A model generated the notes under the pieces. It did not search any database, was not told the DNA's origin, and saw only the letters and a list, made by a program, of their open reading frames with translations. 64,000 bases of DNA. It comes from Cyrtodaria siliqua (Eukaryota > Mollusca > Bivalvia > Adapedonta > Hiatellidae). Shown here one piece after another: positions 27,301 through 39,300 of this stretch (its first letter is position 1; every line of letters begins with the position of its first letter). The stretch is taken from the NCBI GenBank assembly GCA_037043455.1, contig JAWPHD010010377.1, positions 30,280 to 94,279 on the forward strand, read 5' to 3'. The translations under genes and the position numbers were made by a program.

Positions 27301-30300
27301 GAGTTTGGAAGAACTTGACCGTGTCATTCCAGAAAAACAGAAAAATGCAAAAACATAAAATAATCACCTCAAAGTTAATAGGGAATTGCTGTTGTTTCGC
27401 TTGTTTTAAATGGTGTTTTATGCCATCGGCACATGTAAGGCCAAATATATGAGTAATTTTTATTTTATTTTTTTCGAAAGAGGCAGACCACCCATTTTTC
27501 CTGGATAGAACTATTACTGTATACTTCCCGCCCTCTCAGGTGTACTAGCATTTTGATAATGAACATAAACACTGATAACACGTTCAACTAAGGTGCGCAT
27601 CTTCACTCGCTGGTCAACATTCCTGTAAAGATTGGCGTCCATGGATTAAATAGTAATGGAGGAGGACGCGACACAAGTTTTTCTGCCCCTATCTTGACTA
27701 AGTCAAGGGCCACAACTCTGTGGTTCTTGGTCCAAAGTATTTTTTTTTATTAAAAACTCAGGTGCGCATCTTCACTTGCTGGTCAACATTCTTGTAAAGT
27801 TTGGTGACCATGGGTTTAATAGTTATGGAGGATTAAGCGACACAAGTTTTTCAACCCCTATTTTGACTAAGTCAAGGGCCATAACTCTGTGGTTGTTGAT
27901 CCAAAATAAAAACGAAAACCCAGGTGCGCATCTTCATTTGCTTGTCAACATTCCTGTAAAGTTTGGCGACCATGGATTAAATAGTAATGGAGGAGGGCGC
28001 AACACAAGTTTTTCAGCCCCTATTTTGACTAAGTCAAGGGTCACAACTCTGTGGTTCTTGGACCAAAACCAAGGTGCGCATCTTCACTTGCTGGTCAACA
28101 TTCCTGTAAAGTTTCGCGAGCATGGGTTAAATAGTTATAGAGATTGCACGACAAGTTTTTGGGACATACGTATGTATTGACAAGTGCAAATCTATATGCC
28201 CCCACAACTGTGTCAAGTTAATGACTTAAAAGAGTCAAGGTCATGGTCAGTAGGAGAACTACTTTGTGCTGTACTAGTTAATATTCAACTAGATTACTGA
28301 CCCCTGGAAGCACATTTTGACTTTTTTCCATATAAAGATATTGTATACAAAGTTTACCATAGACAGCAAGTGTTCACCTAGTAACCTCCATAAATCTTCT
28401 AAGGTGCTGTAACCTGCCAGCAGAATCACAAACAAACCAACAAACTTTACACTGAAATTCAAAAGTAGCACATAGCAAAATGTTAACACATCATACGTCA
28501 TAAAGAAATCTCACAAACTTTACACTGGAATTCAAAAGTTGCATAGAAAAAGGTTAACACCTCATAAATTATAAAGAAATCTCACATACACTGAAAATCA
28601 AAAGTAGCACATAGTGAATGTCAACACATCACACAGACCTAATAAATAAGTTCTGTGCAAATACCGGTAATAAATCATATAATAAAGGATATTGCATATT
28701 CAATAGCCCACAATTATTTTAGTTTTCTTGTCCGGACTCCTAGAACACCGTTCTCCTGCGGTGATCGGTTTAAGGGCGACTCGTACTAAGTGCGAATAGA
28801 GGTGGGTCGAAAAAAGTGAGGACGAAGTGCGGCTTTTTCATTCGGAACGTTTTGGTGTAAATCTGTCACTTTTTCAACAGACATGAGATTGAAAGCATCT
28901 CCCGCCCTCCCATCCCTAGTTTAAATTGCGCAGGCATTTGATTAAAATTAGTAGTAGTATAGTATGACTCATTATAATAATAGTGAAGAGGTCAGGATGT
29001 TTTTATGGATTTCCGTTGTATTCTATTATGTGGACATGTAATAACTTTTTCTGCCAGTTAGATTCATGTTGCAAGATAATACGCGGTCCAGAAATGGCTA
29101 TGCACCTGCAGTAATTTATCTTTGTCAATAATCGGGAGTATGGTTTTATTGTTTAGAGGAATAATGTACTGTATTATGGTTCAACTAGTTTATTTCATGG
29201 ATGGGTAATAAAGATTTCTCTCAGTTTGATACATGTTGCAGGAAAATAAGCGGTCAAGAAATGGCTATACACTAGTATTCGTCAAAAATCCGGAGCCTGG
29301 TTTTATTGTTTTCAATAATACGGAGCCTGGTTTTATTGTTTATTAAAATAATGTATTCTAGTATGAAACACCAAGTTTGTTTCATGTAGGTGTATGGAAT
29401 TGTTCTGCCAGTTTGATTCATGTTGCAGGCAGATAGGCTGTCAAGAACTGGCTGTATGCCTGAAGCAAGTTATCTTCTACAGTTATCTAGAGCCTGGTTT
29501 TATTGTTTAGTATAATAAAGTATTCGGTTTTATGGTACACCAAGTTGTTTTGTTTTTGTTGTTTTTTGATGTGGATGTGTATTAAAATTGTTCTTCAGTT
29601 TTATTCCTGTTGCAGGAAAATAAGCTGTCAAGATATGGCTGTACACTTCAAGCAAGTTTTCTTTGACAATTGCTCGGAGCCTGTTTTTAATTGTTTAGGA
29701 ATAGAAGAATATATTCTACTGTGATACACCTAGTTTGTTTTAATGGATGTCTAATGGAATTTTTCTGCCAGTCTGATTCATGTTGCAGGTAAGCTGTCAA
29801 GAACTGGCCGTACACCAGGAGCAAGTTATCTTTTTCAATAATCTGGAGCCTGGTTTTATTGTTTAGTAAAATAATGTACTCTGTTATAGTATGCCTAGTT
29901 TGTTTCATTTATAGGTAATGATGTTTGCTGCCAGTTTGATACATGTTGCAGGAAAATAAGCTGTCAAGAACTGATTGTACACGGTCACCTAAAGCAAGTT
30001 GTCTTCGACAGACAATATTCCGTAGTTTTCATAGTTTGATTGTTTAGTAGTATACCACATTCTATTACGGTACACCTAGTTTGTTTGATGTAGATGTGTA
30101 GTGACAATTTTCTGGCAGTTCGTTTCAGGTTGCTGGAGAATAATCTGTCAAGACCTGCAAGACCTGGCTGTACACCTGAAGCAAGTGGAGTGGGACAATC
30201 ATCGGGAGCCTCATGAATCGTTGCTTTATGGGTCGTTCATGCGATTTACATACAGATTTTTTATGTACATAAACTGTCATGGAATGTAACAAGTGATAAC

Positions 30301-33300
30301 AGAACAAATTGCAGATATTCGAAATATTTATTTGTGTTATGGTACCAGTTGGATCATGTGATATTGAAACAAAAGACGGACATGTATTATTGTGATTGGT
30401 GATATTGAACACTCTGTGGTATCTGGTAAATTGGTACAGAATGACTGAGATTGACAAGTGTATTTTTTAAAGTCGCGAGCGGAAATTCTAAAATCGAAGG
30501 TTGGAGGTTCGTTTAAATCAATGAAGCATTGTCTCGTTATGGCGTTATATATGTAACTATACTCTCGGGACGGAAAATGCTGATAACTTACAATTTGTAT
30601 TTGATAAATCGGAGCGAATAGTCATGCTTAAGGCGCCTTCGGGTTATACTAACATGATGATTTCCTATGATTTAATATAATTTAATAAAACAAATTTATA
30701 AAATTAATTAGGTTTCATCAACAAATATGGTTATTTAAATAGGGGTCAGGGTTCTGCCCGAAATACTATTTCAAAGGAAGATCTAGTGCGTAGCTCCCTT
30801 GGGACCCCTTACTTTTTGAAAACATGATGAAACAGCCCATAAAAGTAATATGTCCTGTCTGGTATGGACTATGAATAGGTTTGTCCTGTCTGGTATGGAC
30901 AATGATATGAACAAATATGTCCTGTCTGGTATGGACAATGATATGAACAAATATGTCCTGTCTGGTATGGACAATGATATGAACAAATATGTCCTGTCTG
31001 GTGGACAATGATATGAAAAAATATGTCCTGTCTGGTGGACAATGATATGAAAAAATATGTCCTGTCTGGTGGACAATGATATGAAAAAATATGTCCTGTT
31101 TGGTGGACAATGATATGAACAAATATGTCCTGTCTGGTGGACAATGATATGAACAAATATGTCCTGTCTGGTGGACAATGATATGAACAAATATGTCCTG
31201 TTTGGTGGACAATGATATGAACAAATATGTCCTGTCTGGTGGACAATGATATGAAAAAATAAAAAGAAGTCCTGTCTGGTACGGACTCGGATATGAATAA
31301 GTATTATGATATTGAAATATCAAGGGCTATACTGAATAAGTAAATAAGTTAAACTCGATAAAATGAACCTCCAACCTTCGAAAGTTGTCCTCTTGCGGCC
31401 AGAATATTCCAAACAAAATATAAATTGGTTGTTACTGTTGTAACAGATGTAATGTTCTTAAAGGGAACAGATTAAAAATGTATTGAACAGGACGTTGTTG
31501 TCAATTGTATTTGACCCTACATATTCATACAAGAAAGTCTTAAAATAATTTATTCAATGTTGAGTTACCTTCATATTTAATAATTATTTATTTTGAAAAT
31601 TATGTAGAACTAAAAGAATCTGAAGGTCATTTCAAAGGCATTTGTTAACTACAATCAATTTGAAATATTAATAATTTCAGTACATGTGAAGGTGTATAGT
31701 CCCTAACAGAGCACAGGTGATTATGGACTGCTGTGTGTGCCTGCTTGATGGTGCATTTCAATGAACATGTGGGGACCTAGGTTTAAAGTACAGTCTGAAT
31801 GACTTTATTTCAGAAGATGAATTGTAAGAAACTTCCAGATGATGTATATGTCGAAACTTACCCTATAGAACAAGCTAAGAAAACTCCAGTACAACACATC
31901 CAGAACCACCAGCTGAATGAGAATGGTCTGAAAATAATAAATGTTTATATAAATTATTCATTCATTTGTCATCTTAGACTTACCTCAAGCAAAAGGTTGC
32001 CAGCCTTAACTTTTACTAAACAAAAGAAACAATTTACAACTTTACATCTTGTTGAATTGCATATGTTAGTGTATTTCAAAGCCCTGCATATATTTAAAGA
32101 GGTTTACATAACTGAAAACAAGGCAGAGCTAATTTACAAATTTCTCTAAAATGTCCAGGCTAAAAATAAAATTATGTTTTTTTCCCCTTCCCGACCGACC
32201 CACCGAAATTGCCGCGGCCCGAATTATTTTTTCGACACTGGCGATTTTTTTTTTTTTTTTTTTTACTACTTTATATATGTGTGGTTCTTATTGAGAACTG
32301 CTGTTTTAAAGTACAATAGTACTGTAAGACAAATCGGGTAGGTACCGAATGTATTGTCTTTTAATGAACATGCAGCACGATGTTCAGACACGACTGGGTT
32401 GGTACCGTCTTAAATGTGTCTTATAGGTAGCATGTATTCCAGTTTTGATCTCAAATAAAAGAAATGAAATAAAAAAAATATTTTACCTACCTACCTACCC
32501 AACCCTTTTTTGCATGGGTCGGGAAGGGGAAACAAACATAATTTTATTTTTGGCCCCATATATAAATGGAAAATATGATGTATATTACAATATCTGTGTA
32601 GTAACCATTGACATGTACATCAGCCAGCAAGCTGTTAATTCATCACAGCATGTTTTGCCATTTGAATGGAACTAACGAGCGCCATTGCAGTACATTTCAA
32701 CACATCAAACTTCAGGTTGGTGTTGTCAAAGCTGTTACTGACTTTCAATGTTGTTTACACAAAGTAGTTCTGTGTAAGGTCAAAGGTCACATGACTGAGG
32801 TTTATTCCTGTGTATTACAGATACTTTGATTTCTCAAACAACATTTATCAACAGAAATGTAATAGTTATCTTTATTTCATAAAAAGCTGTATTTAATATC
32901 ATTTTACTAAACACTGTGTTACACCTATATTATTTTTGTATCAAGAAAAACTTTACCTATCTCTCTGTGATAAAAATTTGAGGAGGCAGTAAGTAGCGAC
33001 CATGATGAAAAACATGAGTATGGGATCTAGAAGAATGTGTCTGGATAATGTATTCACACCCGTTTCTGAAACAAACAATGGATATATATGAATAGTGTGT
33101 CTGGGAGAAATGCATCTAGGAGAGAAGAGGTATGATCAGGAAAACATGAATATACTAACAAACCATAACATTACTGGGCACCCATTATTTTGCTTCGCAT
33201 GTTTTAGCCTTGGTATTGTGCATCTGAATAACTGATAAGTAGTGTATTATCAGGGGAGATAATAAAAAGATTGGAAAGCTTATAATATCAGTGGAGATAA

Positions 33301-36300
33301 TTAAATGATTGGAAAGCTTATATTATCAGGGGAGATAATTAAATGATTGGAAAGCTAATATTACCAGGGGAGATAATTAATGATTGGAAATCAACAGATT
33401 AAAGGTGGACTGTTACAAACAGAAACAAGAGGTCAATCACCTTGAAGCTCTACTGATAGGTTTTGATAGCTAGATTAACATTCCTGTGAAGTTTCATGAA
33501 AATCTGTCTAGTAGTTTTAGAGGAGTAGTCGCTACAAGTTCTACTATATAACTCTATGTAAACAAAGATGGCCACTGGCAGCCATGTTTAATGTTGAATC
33601 AAAATGATTTTCAACAAGGACCAACATCATGTCATGATGATCATTTTAGAGAAAGTCCCATATCAATATCACTTAAAGTTTTCAAGATGTAGTCGCTACA
33701 AATTTGTTTGTAAAAAAAAACTATTTTTAGCTGACGTGGCCATCTTGAATTTTCGGCCAACCTGAAATTTTACTAGGATCAACTAGATATCAATGAGCAA
33801 CATTTCTGTGATGTTTCAAGAAAATGCACAAAGTAGTTTCAGAGGAGTAGTCGCTACACGTTTTGACTATATAAATCTATGTAAACAAAGATGTCTGCTG
33901 GCTGGCAGACAGACAGACGACGGACACCGCACCACGGCATAAGCTCTGCTGATCTTTGATCAGTAGAGCTGAAAAACATATTAAAATATGATAATTATCA
34001 TGATTATATTTATATAAAAATTTGTATATACATATATAAATTAGTTTATGTGTTTTCTGATCCTCTACCCATCCTCTTAAATAATGCTGTTAAACTGTCT
34101 ATTCTGCTGAGCGATTCTATACTGCATAGTTTATTTACTAAAAGACCACTTTCCACTCCAGTAAAAACCTCTTACCGAAGAGAACAAATGATGAAGCGAA
34201 TAATGCTGCAGTCACAGATTTACACAACAGCCAAGTGGACATGTATGTCAGGGGAACTAAGGCTGCACCCAGGCATGCACAAAACTGAAATATACATCAC
34301 AGATTTATACAACAGCCAAGTGGACATGTATGTCAGGGGAACTAAGGCTGCACCCAGGCACGCACACAATTGAAATATACATCACAGATTAACACAACAT
34401 GTATGTCAGGGGAACTAAGGCTGCACCCAGGCACACACAAAACTGAAATATACATCACAGATTTACACAACGAGCCAAGTGGACATGTATGTCAGGAAAA
34501 CTAAGGCTGCACCCAGGCACGCACAAAACTGAAATATACAATCAGGTTCTTTAACAGAAGTAATTTAAGGGATATGGGAAATCAAATTTGAATATTATAG
34601 GGTGGGTGTGGGAAGGAGTTACCCTTGGGTGACGATATTTTTAGGGATCAAGATTTGTTAAAATGTTTAAATGAAATTTGAAGTAAATTTCAACTGTAAA
34701 TGAAAGGATTTTAAGGAGTTATTTATAAACAAGTATAATGCATTTTTCCGGTTTATTGATGTTTTTAAGGGATAGGGCAGAGAGATCAAAGAATTGGGGG
34801 TCATTTAAAGGAGTAGGGGGCAGTGTTTTTTATGTGTTTTGTGAATGCAGCCTGTGCCTGTGCCATTGTGAAAAATAGAGGCATTTTTCTAAAAATTGTG
34901 AAATATTATAACAAAAGAAAAAGAAACTTTTTTCACTTTTATTTTCAGTTTAATATCCCTTGGTTTTAAGTTTTGTTTTTGGTAAATACAGACTAGTTTT
35001 GACACCAGCTTATATTAAGACAAGTATCCTTACTTTTTTCTTTCTTTTTTTTCAGATTGTGAATTTTTTGGATATAATTGTGAAAAAAGTATACTTTTTG
35101 GCATTGTGAAGGGGCCGAATACCGGCCCCAAATTAGGCATAAAAAAACACTGGGGGGAAATAAGATTATAGAATTAAGGGATAGGGGGAATATGCTCTTA
35201 AATGCCCTGTGGAAGACTGACAATTACACCATTGTAAGAACGTTCTTGTTTCCATTGGTACCAACTGACAGTAACTTGTACTAAAGCTGTACAGCAAACA
35301 GTGATGCACAAAACTCATATATTAACATCAATAACTAATCCGAGCCTTCTCTAGGGACTAACATGTTTGAAGCCTTTTTAACCATTTTGATATTACATCT
35401 TGCTTTCAAGAAAGCATAAACCAATATTTAATATACATTTAATGTTGGAGAAGACTTGGATTAAACAACATTGTAAGTGTTTTTTAAAAATTGATACCGA
35501 CATGAACTTGCATCATCACCGAGGAACCTAGACACCAATATGGTCATTTTGTTTTGAAATATTGCCGAACTTATAAAAACATATTTCTTAGTGAGGGTTC
35601 TTCTAGTAACCCAGAAAGGCAATTTAATAAACATCTATGCAGGATTTGCCCCAGGATATTTTGAAGGCATGTTTTTTTCTGAAACTGCACAAATAAGTGC
35701 GCACGTGGGGAGGGTTTGGGATCTTTTCGATTTTTTATTTATTTATAGGGGTGGTGTATATCAATGGAGAGCTATTTTAATTGACATTTAGTGTTACTTT
35801 AATATAACAAAAATAGAACTCATTCACAACTCAAACTTCTAAATAAATAGTTAAATGATGATGACAAGTCAAAAATTGTACAAACATTTTAACAACACAA
35901 ACTCTTTTTTCTTCTTAATAAATATGTCATTATATTCATTTAACATGACTTACTTACTAATTGGCAGTTCGGCTTTTTAAATAGTTCTTCCATTTTTTAT
36001 GTCCTATTATTTACTATTTTTCAATATGTAAACACTTTGGGGTCCAAAATTTGGATTTTTAAACTCAATTATGCATCTATGGGTGGGTGTTCAATTTCAA
36101 AACTGCCATCCTGGGGTCCCATGTATGTTTTAATGGAAATAGTCCTGAACCATTTCAGTAATTACTGAGTATGACTTGTAAATACATTAAAATGTTGTAG
36201 AAAAAATAGCATATTGCCTCAGTTTCCATGGCTTTTCCCACAAAATTGGGGAGAGGTCCAGCCTATCCATTTTGGGGGAAAAAAACACGAGCCTTATTTC

Positions 36301-39300
36301 TTATTATGGGAATATGTAAGACTTCATCAATTAAGTAAATATTGACAATACTGTGCTTTATTTATATTTTCATCCATTATTTTTATTAAAATTACCGACT
36401 TCTCAGTCAGAATTGACTTTACAAACACACTGCAGAATTTCTCAAATTCTGAGAGACTGCTGCTTTCTTGATTGGGAAACATTTCTGCCACAGTTGGGAA
36501 AAAAGTCAAGTATTCAATTGGGTAACACTACCTTTAACAGGCCTCTGTTAAGTAAGGTAAAAAAAAGTCTGGTTTCTTTTAATCAAGATTGTATTGTTTC
36601 CGATGTATTGAAAAAAGGTATGAACTTATAAGAGCTATACCTATTTGAGGTTTTCAGACACTGACAATTAAAATGACAAATTAGTTGCAGTTGTTTTTTC
36701 CCCCTTTTTTCTTTTACTTTTTAATGTTGTTTCTTAGTTGACCATCCAAAACATGTCAATCAAACATGTTCTTGATTTGAATTTAATATTAAATGAAAGA
36801 CTGAGACTTAATACATATAAAAAAGACTATCTTATCTTCTTTATTTTAACATTGTCAAAATTCCCCCTTTTTCCAATTCAGGGCCCCTGACCCCATTCCC
36901 CAAAAAAGTAAAAAAAACACACTGAGTTGATGCACCACATAGATGAATGTATATTTTGTCATCACAGCACCTAACCCGTAACTGTAAAGAGTTCTGAATT
37001 TAAATTTCTAAGTATGCATACCTGTCTCATTCCGACATAGATTGTTTCCCCGTATTCATCTCCTGGGCTTATCGAAGGGAAACAAGCCATCATATCCTGA
37101 CAGGTAACCAGCCATTCCAATCAGCATCTGAAAGTGATAATGTCAGATGCTGACAAATTTAACTTAATGTTTATAGCATATAGGTGTAACTGTATATCAG
37201 AATAAAACAGATATCTTGTTGCCGAGAAAAGTTCCCAAATGAGAATTCAACACTACATGTAGGTCACACAGCAGAATTGTCATTCCACCTGACATATGAT
37301 TCATTTATAGTAAGTGTCTGTGATTCATTATGCACAATTTTGCTGGGACTTTAGCACAACTTTTAAAAATATGTATTAAGGTATCAACTGAAAATCTGTA
37401 AGGCTCTCAACAATAAAGATTAAAGAAAGCAAGATGATTTTAATCACTATTATATTTTTGTTATTAGATGCACTACACATAGACTAGGCAATCAGAAATA
37501 TCAACATTGCTTATAATTTACTTTTCAGAACAGAATGAATGTATTTATTGAGCGCGACCCAAGTAGCCAGCATTTATCTCCCTGGGGCCCTCTGTAAAGT
37601 CATACATATACAATGTAAAACATATATAACAAAACTGTGATATTTCCTTTACATTATTGCGCACACATACATACAAATACACATGCATGACACACATTTA
37701 CAACCATGTACACATTCATTCTTAATATATATTATATATACATGGTTGGAGGTGGTAGTTTGCATAATAAAGTATCACACAGTACAACAAGATGTCATTG
37801 AATAATTATCTAAAACTGCTAAACATAACAATACTTTTACAATAATTACATATAAAATATTTTGTGTTTTCAGCCATTTAACAGTTAGATGTAAAGGTTT
37901 TTAAACAAGTACATTCTCTAATATATGAAGGAACAGGGTTCTCAACAGACTTCAAAAGTGAAGAGTCTTATGACCCTAGACTCAAAAATCCAAGGGTCAA
38001 AACTGAATTGTCAAAAGTCGAAAATAATCAAACAAATCGAAGCGCCATTTTATAAAACATCCCTTAATAACTTTATTTTTTAGTGAATTCTGTAAATATT
38101 TTATTGCCAAGATAGGTGTGCAAGGATATGCATTTGTACTCAAAAAATTACTATTCCATTTTACAATAATGTGTCATTATGTCAAAGATTCAAAGTTATG
38201 TACGGATGTGTAATAAATTGGGGTGCACATTTGTTAATATTATAAGTTATTGGTGTTATTATAACACAAGCTCTGCACCAATTGTATGGTTGGAACATTA
38301 AGCAAGAAAACAAAGGGTGGTGTATCTTTATTGTATGTATTGTATGTTTAATTCTCAAGAAATCTCATTTTATTCGTTTCGTTTATTTCAAAATATAATT
38401 CTCTAGTGCAGTACAACCTTTAATCTCAATGTTTTCAACCCATGGAAATTCATTTTTCCAGTCTAACTTAAATTTTTTAACAACCTAAGGCGATTTATTT
38501 TCCTTTTCTGAATTGTCACTTATTTTCTGCTTCTTCGGAGTCTGAGAGCATCCCCAACAGGCTGTTTCTGAGATTGCGATGAGTTTCCATGTGTCACATG
38601 GCGTCTATTGAGAACCCTGAAGGAATGCTATTCCACACAATTGTTCCAGAGTATGACATAGCAGTGCATTAGCCAGCCAACCGTGCAGCCGTCATTTTGA
38701 ATTTCTGCCTAATACACTGCCTAATACACTGTGACATACTGGTACCCACTTTGAAGAGTGTATAAATCCCTTTATTGTGTACCTGTATATATGTTTGGTT
38801 GTAAAAAATTACTTAACAAAAATATAGTTTACCTTTCCAAGGGGTGGATGAACATCGAAAAAGAAAGTTCTTTTAATATACCAACTTCCCATCTTCCCAA
38901 AGTGAGTTTCATCCCAACTGAAATATAAACAATAATTACTGATCTGATGAAAGTGTTTGTAAAGTATGTCAGAACATTTATATATTTAATTTCCAGAGGA
39001 TTTATTTAAAAATATTAATTACATACGCTTATTTTCATATATAAATATTAAATTAAACAATGCTGTTTCCCTTTCTTTAATTTTACTTTTGCTGAATGTC
39101 AATATATCCAAATGTATTGAGAGTTTGTAAAAATGTGTACATCATATTAATCAATGGCTTACCAACTGCAGTGCCCCAGATAAGCAGCGTATCTGCGTAT
39201 TTCACTCAATTAAAATTGCCAAATACCCAATTAATTTCCCAGACATGCGTACCAGATACGCAAGCAATTTCCTTTTCACTCAAACATTTTAATTTTCGAG

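Noticed and set aside
30766..31323. Three overlapping minus-strand frames of 125-185 codons
   Set aside because: All lie in a 34/37-bp minisatellite open in every minus frame; the peptide is just the rotated repeat.
32608..32829. Plus-strand open frames around 32445-32829
   Set aside because: Partly within the right end of a TIR element and otherwise unmatched; no splice or start context supports a gene.
34050..34373. 107-codon plus-strand frame
   Set aside because: Antisense shadow of POMT2 exon 4 and its tandem copy.
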